Notes: generated by a model from the letters alone, not told the origin. A stretch of 64,000 bases of DNA from Weeksellaceae bacterium TAE3-ERU29 (GCA_019218445.1 JAHUUM010000003.1:88720-152719), one strand, 5' to 3'; positions 17,130 to 25,707 are shown, counted from the first letter of the stretch. Program-made: numbers and translations.

Positions 17130-18103
17130 TGATAAAAATAGGAAATATAGAGCTTCCGGACTTCCCTTTACTGTTAGCTCCAATGGAAGATGTAAGCGAT
17201 CCGCCCTTTCGCAGAGTGTGTAAAGAAAGTGGAGCAGATTTAATGTATTCTGAATTTATTTCTTCAGAAGGCTTAATTCGGGATGCTATAAAAAGTAAAA
17301 AGAAATTAGATATTTTTGATTATGAGCGTCCCATAGGAATACAAATCTTTGGAGGAGATGAGGAAGCCATGGCTATGTCTGCCCGAATTGTAGAAACCGT
17401 AAAGCCTGATTTGGTAGACATCAACTTCGGGTGTCCCGTAAAAAAAGTGGTCTCTAAAGGAGCCGGTGCGGGAGTTCTAAAAGATATAGATTTAATGGTT
17501 CGCCTCACAGAGTCTGTTGTAAAATCCACGTCATTACCGGTTACAGTGAAAACGCGATTGGGTTGGGACAATGATTCTATACATATATATGAAGTCGCCG
17601 AACGTTTACAAGACGTAGGAATACAAGCTCTTTCAATTCACGGAAGAACAAGAGCTCAAATGTATAAAGGGGAAGCCGATTGGACAGAAATAGCCAGAGT
17701 AAAAAACAATCCACGTATTCATATTCCTATCTTTGGGAACGGAGATATAGATTCTCCTCAAAAAGCCTTGGAGTATAAAAATAGATACGGGGTAGACGGT
17801 ATCATGATTGGGCGTGCTGCTATCGGCTACCCTTGGATTTTTAGAGAAATAAAACATTTTATTGCTACAGGAGAAGTTCTGTCCGAGCCAACTATGAATG
17901 AGCGTGTAAACATTGTTAAAAGACATTTAGAATTTTCTTGCGAATGGAAAGAAGAAAAAACAGGCATTCTGGAAATGAGAAAGCATTACGCTAATTACTT
18001 TAAAGGAATCCCTAATTTTAAACCCTTTAGAAAACAATTAGTCTCTTTAGATAATAAAGATAATTTACTTCATTTACTATCAAAAATAGAACAGGAGTAT
18101 TAA
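17129..18103 (+). CDS. dusB: tRNA-dihydrouridine synthase
   Basis: FMN-dependent enzyme that reduces uridines in the D-loop of tRNA. The ATG at 17129 gives 324 residues starting MIKIGNIEL. An in-frame TTG at 17117 is rejected because it lies inside the promoter -7 box. Seen: LLLAPMEDVSDPPFRR (FMN site), NFGCPVKKV with the catalytic Cys, SIHGRTRAQMYKGEADW, and IMIGRAAIGYPWIF (phosphate-binding region). The family and length match bacterial DusB. It is a single-gene unit, convergent with the next gene. Confidence 0.93.
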   Translation: MIKIGNIELPDFPLLLAPMEDVSDPPFRRVCKESGADLMYSEFISSEGLIRDAIKSKKKLDIFDYERPIGIQIFGGDEEAMAMSARIVETVKPDLVDINFGCPVKKVVSKGAGAGVLKDIDLMVRLTESVVKSTSLPVTVKTRLGWDNDSIHIYEVAERLQDVGIQALSIHGRTRAQMYKGEADWTEIARVKNNPRIHIPIFGNGDIDSPQKALEYKNRYGVDGIMIGRAAIGYPWIFREIKHFIATGEVLSEPTMNERVNIVKRHLEFSCEWKEEKTGILEMRKHYANYFKGIPNFKPFRKQLVSLDNKDNLLHLLSKIEQEY

Positions 18104-18196
18104 AGTTTAGAATGATTTTTAGAAGGCTTTTTCAATGTTTATAACTTCAGTTCAATTAATAATTTAGCTCGAAAATATTATATAAGAACTTCTACT

Positions 18197-19114
18197 CTAT
18201 GATTTTTCGATTAAGCGATTTAATAAAACTTGTTTTTTGTATAAAGCCCTTCCCTCTTCTGCCGGAGTTCCCATATATAATTTACCCCCCGGAATAGATT
18301 TCGTTACACCTGCTTTTCCTCCAATTGTCGCCCCCTCCCCTACTCTAATTCCGCTGGTGGTTGCACATTGTCCCCAAAAAGTTACATTATCTTCTATAAC
18401 GCAACATCCTGCAATTCCTGTTTGGGAAGCGATTAAACATCTTTTCCCTATGATTGTATCATGCCCAATTTGAATAAGATTATCTAATTTAGAACCTTCG
18501 CCTATAATAGTAGAAGCTGTTACTCCTCTGTCTATTGTACAATTCGCGCCGATTTCTACATCTTTTTCAATCACGACATTTCCTACTGATTTTAATTTAT
18601 CGTAGCCCGTTTCACGTTTTTTATAATAGAAAGCATCTCCACCTAAAACTGTTCCTGCATGAATGATTACATTATCCTCTATAATTGTTCTGTCGCCTAT
18701 GGTAACATTTGCATGAATAAAACAATTATCCCCTATTTTTACATCTTTCCCAATGAATACATTAGGAGAAATATGTGTATTTTTACCAATAACAGCAGAA
18801 TTATGGTGTAATTGGGTTTGTTTATTTTCTTCAATAAAATACTGACCGATTTTTACAAAATCTCTAAAAGGATCATCACTGATTAGTAAAGATTTTCCTT
18901 CAGGGCATTCTACTTTTTTATTGATTAAAATAGTTGTAGCATCGCTATTTAAAGCTTTGTCATAATATTTTGGATGATCTACGAAAACAATATCTCCGTT
19001 ATTTACACAATGAATTTCATTTATTCCCAACACATCAAAATCGGGAGAACCAATAAATTCACAGTTTATAATTTCGGCTATTTCTTTTAAGGAATAAGGC
19101 TTTGGAAAACGCAT
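18197..19114 (-). CDS. LpxD-like acyltransferase, second paralogue
   Basis: A 305-residue left-handed beta-helix acyltransferase related to LpxD, which adds a second 3-hydroxyacyl chain to UDP-acylglucosamine in lipid A synthesis. It keeps the LpxD N-terminal domain (YSLKEIAEIINCEFIG), many hexapeptide repeats and the catalytic His (H218 in LIQIGHDTIIG). It is diverged from the copy at 29169-30188: it has FYYKKRETGYDK where LpxD has a GFGFN-type stretch, and it is shorter at the C-terminus. It has its own promoter. It may use another acyl chain length or serve another nucleotide sugar. Confidence 0.82.
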   Translation of the reverse strand: MRFPKPYSLKEIAEIINCEFIGSPDFDVLGINEIHCVNNGDIVFVDHPKYYDKALNSDATTILINKKVECPEGKSLLISDDPFRDFVKIGQYFIEENKQTQLHHNSAVIGKNTHISPNVFIGKDVKIGDNCFIHANVTIGDRTIIEDNVIIHAGTVLGGDAFYYKKRETGYDKLKSVGNVVIEKDVEIGANCTIDRGVTASTIIGEGSKLDNLIQIGHDTIIGKRCLIASQTGIAGCCVIEDNVTFWGQCATTSGIRVGEGATIGGKAGVTKSIPGGKLYMGTPAEEGRALYKKQVLLNRLIEKS

Positions 19115-19133
19115 TTTAATATAAATTTAAGTA

Positions 19134-19141
19134 CAAAAGTA
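19134..19141 (-). promoter_or_regulatory. promoter -7 element of the second lpxD-like gene
   Basis: On the minus strand TACTTTTG, a TAnnTTTG match, 19 bases before the ATG at 19114. It marks a transcription start separate from the upstream rsmI unit. Confidence 0.6.
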
Positions 19142-19165
19142 ATGATTTAATATGTAGATTGGTTT

Positions 19166-19843
19166 TTAAATATTCTTTCCTTCTACAACTAAAACCATTT
19201 CTCCTTTTAGATTTCTTTGTTTTGTAATTTCATAAAGTTCGGACAAAGAACCGCGTAAAGTTTCTTCAAATTTCTTTGTGAGTTCTCTGGATAAAGAGGC
19301 TTTTCTTTCTTCTCCAAAATACTCGCATAAGTCTTTTAAAGTACGTTCTATTTTATGAGGAGATTCGTAGAAAATAAGTGTTCTTTCTTCGTTTACTAAT
19401 TTTTCCAGCTTTGTTTTTCTTCCTTTTTTTACGGGAAGAAATCCTATAAAAGTAAACTCATGATTAGGCAAGCCTGAAAGAATTAAACCCGGAACAAAAG
19501 CTGTAGCACCGGGTAAAACTTCTGTTTTTATATCGTTTTCTATACAAGCACGGAGCAATAAAAATCCGGGATCTGAAATACCGGGAGTTCCGGCATCGGT
19601 AATTAGAGCAAAATTCCTCCCCTGCTTTAATTGATTGATTATATTTTCCGTATCCGAATGCTCATTATGTGCATGATGCGCTCGCATAGGCGTATTTATA
19701 TCGTAATGATTTAATAACTTTCCACTGTTCCTGGTATCTTCAGCCAATATAATATCTACTGATTTCAGGATTTCTATTGCCCGAAATGTAATATCTGCCA
19801 AATTACCAATAGGTGTAGGGACTAAATATAAAGTGCCACTCAT
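19166..19843 (-). CDS. rsmI: 16S rRNA C1402 2'-O-methyltransferase
   Basis: RsmI methylates the ribose of C1402 in 16S rRNA using S-adenosylmethionine. Its 225 residues begin with the family motif LYLVPTPIGNLADITFRA and continue with AEDTRNSGKLL, LITDAGTPGISDPG and FLPVKKGRK. The last segment ends in GEMVLVVEG, slightly shorter than E. coli RsmI, which has an extra C-terminal domain. Its start codon overlaps the stop codon of the upstream acidic protein gene by one base. Confidence 0.96.
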   Translation of the reverse strand: MSGTLYLVPTPIGNLADITFRAIEILKSVDIILAEDTRNSGKLLNHYDINTPMRAHHAHNEHSDTENIINQLKQGRNFALITDAGTPGISDPGFLLLRACIENDIKTEVLPGATAFVPGLILSGLPNHEFTFIGFLPVKKGRKTKLEKLVNEERTLIFYESPHKIERTLKDLCEYFGEERKASLSRELTKKFEETLRGSLSELYEITKQRNLKGEMVLVVEGKNI

Positions 19844-20643
19844 TAATCAAAACGTTTTAAGACCAATTCTTTTAATCTTTCAAAATACTCTTCTTGATCC
19901 TCGTTCCAATTCATTTCTCGCTTTAAATCATCTAAATACATATTAGACGAACGAACATCAGAAATTCTATTAAGTGTATTTATCACAAGATTCATAGACT
20001 CTTCATCGCCTAAAAATAATTGATTTAAAAAGCCTATTCTATCATTAAAATCTAAAGAAATTTCTTTTATTTTATTCTCAGGAGGAACAGTATCATCATA
20101 ACTTATGGAGTCAAAAAGCCCTTCATTAATTTCATTTTTATCAAATTCTTCTTCGGTATTTTCTTGTTTTAATTCTTGTTGCTCCTCCTCTACTTCTTTT
20201 TCCTCAGGAATATCCTCAGACGACGGAGTAAGATATTTGTTAACCTCCTCAAGCTTTTCTGCCTCTTCTAAAACTCTCTCTATTTCCTCATCTAAGAGTT
20301 CTTCGGTTATATCTTCTTTTTCTTCAACTGTTTCTTCTTCTATATATTCCTCTTCTTGTTTTACATCAAAATCAAAGATTACGGGTTGTTCATCTTCAAA
20401 AAAGCCTTCGTGCTCTAATACTTCTCTTTTTTCGTCTTGAGTTAAAATTGGCAAATCAAAAACATCCAAACTTAATTTTCTTTGTTCTAAAAACTTAAGA
20501 ACTATAAATTTTTCTTGTAATGATCTAAATTTTATTTCGTTAGAAAGTAAACCTATATAGCTTTCTGATGTAGCAATGGATTGTGCTAAATCTTTTATTT
20601 CCTGAACTAAATCTTTCTTGAGTTGCTCTAATTTATTATCCAT
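19843..20643 (-). CDS. acidic conserved hypothetical protein
   Basis: A 266-residue cytoplasmic protein that I cannot name. The first 80 residues look helical (possible coiled coil from MDNKLEQLKKDL to EQRKL). The middle, about residues 95-180, is extremely Glu-rich and probably disordered. The end has a compact segment, ISLDFNDRIGFLNQLFLGDEESM, followed by NTLNRISDVRSSNMYLDDLKREMNW, which has the look of a conserved domain. It sits between a CxxCxxCC protein and rsmI in what appears to be one operon, but that gives no clear function. Confidence 0.75.
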   Translation of the reverse strand: MDNKLEQLKKDLVQEIKDLAQSIATSESYIGLLSNEIKFRSLQEKFIVLKFLEQRKLSLDVFDLPILTQDEKREVLEHEGFFEDEQPVIFDFDVKQEEEYIEEETVEEKEDITEELLDEEIERVLEEAEKLEEVNKYLTPSSEDIPEEKEVEEEQQELKQENTEEEFDKNEINEGLFDSISYDDTVPPENKIKEISLDFNDRIGFLNQLFLGDEESMNLVINTLNRISDVRSSNMYLDDLKREMNWNEDQEEYFERLKELVLKRFD

Positions 20644-20682
20644 AAACTTATTTTTGAGTTGTAAAGTTAAGTTATAATCTAT

Positions 20683-21174
20683 TTAAAATTGATAATGTTC
20701 CTTTAATTTTTGTATGATTTTATATGCCGCAGGGCAAATTTCTATATTTTTAATAGTCAAATTATTTATTTGATACAATTTTCGCCTATCCGTATGCGGA
20801 AATTCTCGACAAGCTCGTGGTCTATTTTCGTAAATGAAACAATAATTATCATCGCCCAAAAAAGGGCACGGAACAGATTTAAAAACCCAATCACCTTCTT
20901 CATCTTTTCTTAAATACTGATTGGCGAAATCTCCTTCTTTCATTTTTAAAGATTTAGAAACTCGTTCTATATCTTTTTCTATAAATAACGGACCTGTTCC
21001 TCGGCAACAGTTTCCACATTCCAAGCAATCTATTTCTGTAAAAACCTCATCATGAAACTCTTTGGCTTTTGTATCTAAATCCTTTGGTTTTTTCTTTTTT
21101 AATTGATTTAAAAATGTTTTGTTTTCCTGAAATTTACTTATGGCAAAATTCTTATGTGCTTCTATATCAATCAT
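20683..21174 (-). CDS. YkgJ-family CxxCxxCC zinc/iron-chelating protein
   Basis: A 163-residue protein with the signature CLECGNCC (C50, C53, C56, C57), followed by CPFLGDDNYCFIYENRPRACREFP and a final Cys in EICPAAY. The eight Cys match the CxxCxxCC (YkgJ) family, believed to bind zinc or iron, whose function is largely unknown. It starts inside the end of the exonuclease gene (8-base overlap), so the two are probably co-translated. No partner role is established. Confidence 0.85.
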   Translation of the reverse strand: MIDIEAHKNFAISKFQENKTFLNQLKKKKPKDLDTKAKEFHDEVFTEIDCLECGNCCRGTGPLFIEKDIERVSKSLKMKEGDFANQYLRKDEEGDWVFKSVPCPFLGDDNYCFIYENRPRACREFPHTDRRKLYQINNLTIKNIEICPAAYKIIQKLKEHYQF

Positions 21175-21868
21175 TATTTACCGTTAATAAAGTTTCTCCT
21201 CTAAATTTTCTAAATATCTGAGCAACAGTTAAAACATCTTTTTCGCAATATACTCTAATCCTTTCTAAGTCTTTTTCCTCGTAATATACTTTTGCCACCA
21301 TACTGCCGTCTATATCGTCTTTTGGTGTAGGAATTCCCAATAATTCTGCTAATAAATTAAGTGAAGTAAAATTTTTATAATCCCCGAATTTCCATAATTC
21401 CATCGTATCCAAATGTTGAATATTCCATGGTTTTTTACCAAACATATTTAAGATTTCGGGCAAATCTAAACCATTTATGATAATTCTGCGAGCTATATAC
21501 GGAAAATCAAACTCCTTTCCGTTATGAGCACATAAAATGGAATCTTTTGTATTATAATACTTATTTAAAAGCGTTATAAATTTGCTTAAAACTTCAACTT
21601 CGTTATCTCCGTAAAAGCTCTTTACCTTAAACTGATTTTCTTTATAAATAAATCCGCAAGATATACACACAATCTTCCCGAATTCTGCCCAAATCCCGGC
21701 ACTATTAGTATAGAATTCTTCTACCGAAAAATCCTCTAATTCTCTTTTATAACGCGTTTTTTTATCAAAAAGCGACTGCATTTTTTCTGAGAGGTTTCCC
21801 CAATGAGTTCCCGGGACAGTTTCTATGTCCAGAAATAATATTTTATTGGGTTTTAGTTGTCGAAGCAT
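21167..21868 (-). CDS. 3'-5' exonuclease, DEDDy RNase H-like fold
   Basis: Predicted exonuclease with the four acidic residues of the DnaQ/PolB-like DEDDy class: FLDIETVP (D14, E16), AHNGKEFDFPYIARR, and the final RIRVYCEKDVLTV with Tyr and Asp. The substrate, DNA or RNA, cannot be told from sequence. The start was set at the ATG at 21866-21868, giving 233 residues; the frame stays open to an ATG at 21901, but the -7 box at 21873-21880 lies between them. Transcription should therefore begin almost at the chosen start. The CxxCxxCC protein gene follows with an 8-base overlap. Confidence 0.85.
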   Translation of the reverse strand: MLRQLKPNKILFLDIETVPGTHWGNLSEKMQSLFDKKTRYKRELEDFSVEEFYTNSAGIWAEFGKIVCISCGFIYKENQFKVKSFYGDNEVEVLSKFITLLNKYYNTKDSILCAHNGKEFDFPYIARRIIINGLDLPEILNMFGKKPWNIQHLDTMELWKFGDYKNFTSLNLLAELLGIPTPKDDIDGSMVAKVYYEEKDLERIRVYCEKDVLTVAQIFRKFRGETLLTVNND

Positions 21869-21872
21869 AGTC

Positions 21873-21880
21873 CAAAAATA
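21873..21880 (-). promoter_or_regulatory. exonuclease promoter, -7 element
   Basis: Minus-strand TATTTTTG, a TAnnTTTG match, only 4 bases before the chosen ATG at 21868. This predicts a leaderless or nearly leaderless mRNA and decides the start codon. Confidence 0.6.
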
Positions 21881-21954
21881 GTAAATAAAAAGGAATACCA
21901 ATATATTTATAAAATACTAAGAATAATTATTTTAGATTATTTAAAATAAAATTA

Positions 21955-21962
21955 TATATTTG
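21955..21962 (+). promoter_or_regulatory. -7 element for the 69-residue membrane protein
   Basis: TATATTTG matches TAnnTTTG and lies 22 bases before the ATG at 21985. Confidence 0.6.
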
Positions 21963-21984
21963 TGTTTGTTAAACATAATAAGTT

Positions 21985-22194
21985 ATGATTCAGTTTGCAG
22001 GATTTTTATTCTTTTTAGTAATGGCTATGATAGGATTTTGGTGTCTAACTTTCTTAGTTGGAATCGTTCCTTATTGGCTTACTTTTGGTGTAGCAGAGCG
22101 TTTTGATAAAATAAATAAAGACAGTGATCCGGACGAGGTAAGGTCTAAATTATTATCCGAACAACCGGATGTAGAAGTTTTATATAGAAGATAA
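21985..22194 (+). CDS. small single-helix membrane protein
   Basis: A 69-residue protein with a long hydrophobic N-terminal half (FAGFLFFLVMAMIGFWCLTFLVGIVPYWLTFGV, one long or two short membrane segments) and a charged cytoplasmic tail ending DVEVLYRR. I do not recognise it. It has its own -7 box upstream and a hairpin terminator after it, so it appears to be a real monocistronic gene between two minus-strand units. Confidence 0.65.
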   Translation: MIQFAGFLFFLVMAMIGFWCLTFLVGIVPYWLTFGVAERFDKINKDSDPDEVRSKLLSEQPDVEVLYRR

Positions 22195-22217
22195 TTTTTT
22201 TAAGGAAAGAAATATAT

Positions 22218-22243
22218 TGCCCTAAATTTGATGATTTAGGGCA
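22218..22243. terminator. hairpin terminator between convergent genes
   Basis: Ten-base arms around GCCCTAAAT (22219-22227) and ATTTAGGGC (22234-22242) with a 6-base loop. It lies between the stop of the small membrane protein and the stop of tyrA. Flanks are AT-rich rather than a clean T run, so it may serve both directions weakly. Confidence 0.6.
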
Positions 22244-22276
22244 TTTAAATTATTAAAAAACTTGTATTTTAAAGAA

Positions 22277-23125
22277 CTATTTATCTTTATTAAGTACTGC
22301 TCTTATTCTGTTAGCATCATTAATGAACTTTTCTACATTTTCGTAGTTTTCTAAAATCAAATCTTTCCTAAATTTCTCTAATTGATTAATATGTTCATCC
22401 AGCACATCTAAAACATTTTCTCTGTTATGTTTAAAAATAGGAAGCCACATTGCCGAATGAGATTTTGCCAAACGAACGGTACTGGAAAATCCTGAACTCG
22501 CCAACTGAAAAATTCTATCTTCCTCTTTTTCTTTTTCTAATACGGTATTCGCTAAAGCATAAGAGGTTACATGGGAAATATGACTGACGTATGCGGTATG
22601 CACATCATGCTCTTTCGCCTCCATTTCTAAGACATTCATACCTATTTGAGTGTAAATATCTCGTATTATCTGAACTTTTTCTGTATCAGAATCTTTTGCA
22701 TTACAAATTACAAGAGAACGCCCCTCAAAAGAGTTTTCAGTAGCTGCAGAAGGACCGCTATTTTCTGTTCCCCACATAGGGTGAGTTGCAACGTAATTGG
22801 CTCTTTTCGAGTGATTTTTGACACTTTCTATTATGCTCGATTTTGTTGATGCCACATCAAAAACGATTTGATTTTTTACTTGGTCCAAAACCAATGGTAA
22901 AACCTGCATCGTATTTTCTACAGGAACGGCAATCATTACCAAATCAGCTTGATTGATTCCATCTTTTAAATTTGCGGAATCATCTATAATTCCAAGTTTT
23001 TTCGCTTCTTCTAAGTGTTTTTCGTTTTTATCTATTCCAATTATTTCGGTAAATAAATTCAATTTTTTACTCCTTAAAGCAAATGAGCCACCAATAAGTC
23101 CTACTCCTATAATTGCTAATTTCAT
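22277..23125 (-). CDS. tyrA: prephenate dehydrogenase
   Basis: Converts prephenate to 4-hydroxyphenylpyruvate with NAD in tyrosine biosynthesis. Its 282 residues include the nucleotide-binding loop IGVGLIGGS (residues 6-14), THPMWGTENSGP (the HPMxG active-site motif), and AYVSHISHVTSYALA with paired His. It is a monofunctional enzyme with no chorismate mutase or ACT domain visible. Its start is adjacent to the DUF4296 lipoprotein stop (no gap), so it is the third gene of a transferase-lipoprotein-tyrA run. Confidence 0.93.
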   Translation of the reverse strand: MKLAIIGVGLIGGSFALRSKKLNLFTEIIGIDKNEKHLEEAKKLGIIDDSANLKDGINQADLVMIAVPVENTMQVLPLVLDQVKNQIVFDVASTKSSIIESVKNHSKRANYVATHPMWGTENSGPSAATENSFEGRSLVICNAKDSDTEKVQIIRDIYTQIGMNVLEMEAKEHDVHTAYVSHISHVTSYALANTVLEKEKEEDRIFQLASSGFSSTVRLAKSHSAMWLPIFKHNRENVLDVLDEHINQLEKFRKDLILENYENVEKFINDANRIRAVLNKDK

Positions 23126-23503
23126 TTAATCAATTTCTAATTCTTCATTTAACATTATTAATTCTTCTCGTTCTTGCTGTGTTCCTTCAGGAAGAAGTTG
23201 TTGTAGAGAATCTTGTATTTCTTTTAAAATATTTTCATAATCAGTATTTTCTACCATATAATATTCCATAGAAGATTTAAATTGGTCAATAGGAATATTA
23301 TGTTTTTTTAGTATCGATATACTTATATTATCCTGCTCCTTATAATTCATGTCAGAAGATGCAGGTATCTGTTTGTAAACATACATCTCTGCCAATATAG
23401 ATTTGAAAACATCTCTTTTTATAAGATTATCAGGTCTTTCTATTTCTCGATTACAACTTAAAAAAGTTAATAAAGAGAAAGTGAATAAAATTATTTTTTT
23501 CAT
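23126..23503 (-). CDS. DUF4296 lipoprotein
   Basis: A 125-residue lipoprotein (lipobox LTFLSC, Cys17) with the DUF4296 pattern: LIKRDVFKSILAEMYVYKQI, a short loop, and FKSSMEYYMVENTDYENILKEI. The family is Bacteroidetes-specific and of unknown function, and often follows a dolichol-phosphate-mannose-synthase-like gene as it does here. Its start overlaps the stop of that transferase gene by one base. Confidence 0.85.
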   Translation of the reverse strand: MKKIILFTFSLLTFLSCNREIERPDNLIKRDVFKSILAEMYVYKQIPASSDMNYKEQDNISISILKKHNIPIDQFKSSMEYYMVENTDYENILKEIQDSLQQLLPEGTQQEREELIMLNEELEID

Positions 23504-24228
23504 TATTTATATTTACCGGTTAATGAATTCAGTTTTAGTTTTATAACACCTAACAGGCCTTCTTGTACTATAGAATTACTTATTTTTGATTCTCCCAAAG
23601 TTCTATCTGTGAAAATAATAGGAACTTCAACAATTTTTAAACCTTTTTTCCAGATTTTGAACTTCATTTCTATTTGAAAGCCGTAGCCTTTAAATTCAAT
23701 TTTATCTAAATTCAGAGCTTGTAGCGTTTCTTTTTTATAACAAACGAATCCGGCTGTTGTATCATGTACAGGAATATTTGTAATTATTCTTACATATTTA
23801 GAAGCAAAATAAGACAATAAAACCCTTTTCATTGGCCAATTTACAACATTTACCCCTTGAGAGTATCGAGAACCGACAGCCATATCTGCACCTTCTTGGC
23901 AAGCATTGAGTAATCTAGGTAAATCCTTAGGATTATGAGAGAAATCGGCATCCATTTCAAAAATATAATCATAATTCTTAGCCAAAGCCCATTTAAAACC
24001 GTGGACATACGCACGTCCTAAACCATCCTTAACCTTTCTTACCTCCAAAAAAAGCCTTTCAGGAAAAACTTTAATTAATTCCGTAACAATTTTTCCTGTT
24101 CCATCAGGAGAAGAGTCGTCTACCACCAAGATATCAAATTGCTCAGGCAGAGCCAAAGTCGCCCTTACGATTTCCTCTATATTACTTTTCTCGTTATAAG
24201 TAGGAATTATAACTAATTTCTGAATCAT
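23503..24228 (-). CDS. polyprenol-phosphate mannosyltransferase-like GT2
   Basis: Family 2 glycosyltransferase of the dolichol-phosphate mannose synthase type, transferring a sugar from a nucleotide donor to a polyprenyl phosphate at the inner membrane. Seen: IPTYNEKSNIEEIV, DDSSPDGT (37-44), the metal-binding DADFSHNP (93-100), GSRYSQG, and TAGFVCYKK. Its 241 residues lack a C-terminal membrane domain, as in the soluble DPM1 type. The -7 box lies 4 bases before the ATG. The sugar donor cannot be told from sequence. Confidence 0.9.
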   Translation of the reverse strand: MIQKLVIIPTYNEKSNIEEIVRATLALPEQFDILVVDDSSPDGTGKIVTELIKVFPERLFLEVRKVKDGLGRAYVHGFKWALAKNYDYIFEMDADFSHNPKDLPRLLNACQEGADMAVGSRYSQGVNVVNWPMKRVLLSYFASKYVRIITNIPVHDTTAGFVCYKKETLQALNLDKIEFKGYGFQIEMKFKIWKKGLKIVEVPIIFTDRTLGESKISNSIVQEGLLGVIKLKLNSLTGKYK

Positions 24229-24232
24229 TTTA

Positions 24233-24240
24233 CAAATATA
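24233..24240 (-). promoter_or_regulatory. -7 element of the GT2-DUF4296-tyrA unit
   Basis: Minus-strand TATATTTG, a TAnnTTTG match, 4 bases before the GT2 ATG at 24228. It again predicts a near-leaderless mRNA. Confidence 0.65.
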
Positions 24241-24263
24241 CTAAGCTAAGAGATTAATTTTAT

Positions 24264-24271
24264 TAAATTTG
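24264..24271 (+). promoter_or_regulatory. -7 element of the DUF4271-hemD unit
   Basis: TAAATTTG matches TAnnTTTG, 17 bases before the TTG start at 24289. It lies 23 bases from the divergent GT2 box. Confidence 0.6.
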
Positions 24272-24288
24272 CCCAAAACTTAAATAAA

Positions 24289-24924
24289 TTGAACGGAACC
24301 CTCAGGCTTGTAGAAGATAAAGATTGGATTTTTATTCTACTAATTACCATTTGCGGATTAATTCTTTTTACTCGTTGGGCATTTGAAAAATATTATTCAG
24401 ACTTGTCCAGCTTTGAGAGATTTAATGAGAAGAAAGATAATTTACTTCTTTTCAATGGGATTTATATGGTGCTATTTTCCACTATTTTAAGCCTATTACT
24501 TCTCCCCTATGCAAATAAGTTTATAGATTTAGAAAAGTATACAGACATTTCTCAAATTACAATTCTAAGTAGTATAATGTTAGGATTTATTATTTTTAAA
24601 TTAATCATAAACACATTAATTTTTATCTCAATTAATCGGCGAGATTCTCTACGGGATTTTATAATTTCTAAATCATATTTTAAAGTATGGGCAACTTTAG
24701 GATTACTTATTTTTTCTTTTTTCTACTTTTTTTCAGGAATAAATCATGAGTATTTAAAAATAATAGCACTCGGTTTCATGGGGGCAATAATGATAGGCGA
24801 TTATTATTTCTATTATAAAAATAGTTCTAAAGAATATAAATTCTCTATTTACTATATTATTTTGTACCTTTGCACTCTCGAAATTTTACCATTTATGATA
24901 GTGAGCAAAATTATACTATCATAA
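24289..24924 (+). CDS. DUF4271 membrane protein
   Basis: A 211-residue inner-membrane protein with about six helices, beginning DWIFILLITICGLILFTRWAFEKYY and ending LEILPFMIVSKIILS. The pattern and its place just before hemD identify it as DUF4271, a Bacteroidetes membrane family of unknown function. The chosen start is TTG at 24289, since no in-frame ATG is available before the first helix and the -7 box lies 17 bases upstream. An internal promoter and an inverted repeat near its 3' end may give hemD separate expression. Confidence 0.8.
   Translation: MNGTLRLVEDKDWIFILLITICGLILFTRWAFEKYYSDLSSFERFNEKKDNLLLFNGIYMVLFSTILSLLLLPYANKFIDLEKYTDISQITILSSIMLGFIIFKLIINTLIFISINRRDSLRDFIISKSYFKVWATLGLLIFSFFYFFSGINHEYLKIIALGFMGAIMIGDYYFYYKNSSKEYKFSIYYIILYLCTLEILPFMIVSKIILS
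24865..24872 (+). promoter_or_regulatory. internal promoter for hemD
   Basis: TACCTTTG within the DUF4271 coding region matches TAnnTTTG and is followed by a 78-base leader to the hemD ATG. The leader contains a 9-base inverted repeat (TATGATAGT 24894-24902 and ACTATCATA 24915-24923). Confidence 0.45.
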
Positions 24925-24949
24925 ATAGGGAAAAAAGAAGTAGTTATTT

Positions 24950-25690
24950 ATGAAGATAAAATCTATTTTGGTATCTCAACCAAAACCCGTCTCGGAGGCG
25001 TCTCCTTTTTTTAATTTAGAAAAAGATCTAAAAGTAAAGATAGATTTTCATCCATTTATTCAAGTGGAGGGCTTAACAGCTAAAGAATTGAGAAAGCAAA
25101 AGATAGATTTAAGTAAGTTTACCGGAATTGTATTGACGAGTAGAAATGCTGTAGATCACTTCTTTAGAGTAGCAGAAGAAATGCGCTTTCACGTTCCGGA
25201 TGCTATGAAATACTATTGCCAAAGTGAGGCTGTAGCTTATTACTTACAAAAATATATAGTTTATAGAAAAAGAAAGGTTTATATTGGAGGAAAAGCATTT
25301 TCTGATCTTAAACCAATCCTTAAAAAACTTAAAAAAGAGCGTCTGCTCCTCCCCTCTTCTAACATTTTGAAGCCGGATGTTCCTGCAGTGATGGATGAGC
25401 TTAAGTTAGATTGGAAAAGAGCGGTTATGTACCAGACTGTAAGCAGTGATTTAACCGATGTAGAGATTAATAATTACGATATTTTGGTATTTTTTAGTCC
25501 GCTGGGTATAAAATCAATGTATAATAATTTTCCTGATTACAAACAAGGTAAAAGTCTAATTGCTGTTTTTGGAAAATCTACATTAGAAGAAGCAGAAAAA
25601 AATGGCTTAAAAGTGGACATAAAAGTACCGACTCCGGAAACTCCGTCTATGACAATGGCTTTAGAGAATTATATAAAAGAAAATAATTAA
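24950..25690 (+). CDS. hemD: uroporphyrinogen-III synthase
   Basis: Cyclises hydroxymethylbilane to uroporphyrinogen III with inversion of ring D, in heme biosynthesis. HemD is poorly conserved. The 246 residues show the typical two-domain alternation with IVLTSRNAVDHFF near residue 60 and ILVFFSPLGIKSM near 180 (equivalent segments of the two domains), and a C-terminal TPETPSMTMALENYI close to the usual PTxxxLxxAI ending. Adjacency to DUF4271 supports the call. Confidence 0.88.
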   Translation: MKIKSILVSQPKPVSEASPFFNLEKDLKVKIDFHPFIQVEGLTAKELRKQKIDLSKFTGIVLTSRNAVDHFFRVAEEMRFHVPDAMKYYCQSEAVAYYLQKYIVYRKRKVYIGGKAFSDLKPILKKLKKERLLLPSSNILKPDVPAVMDELKLDWKRAVMYQTVSSDLTDVEINNYDILVFFSPLGIKSMYNNFPDYKQGKSLIAVFGKSTLEEAEKNGLKVDIKVPTPETPSMTMALENYIKENN

Positions 25691-25707
25691 GATAAATTTT
25701 TAGCAAT

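Noticed and set aside
20105..20440. Ser-rich plus-strand frame of 111 codons
   Set aside because: It is the complement of the Glu-rich segment of the acidic protein; GAA/GAG on one strand reads as TTC/CTC and Ser codons on the other.
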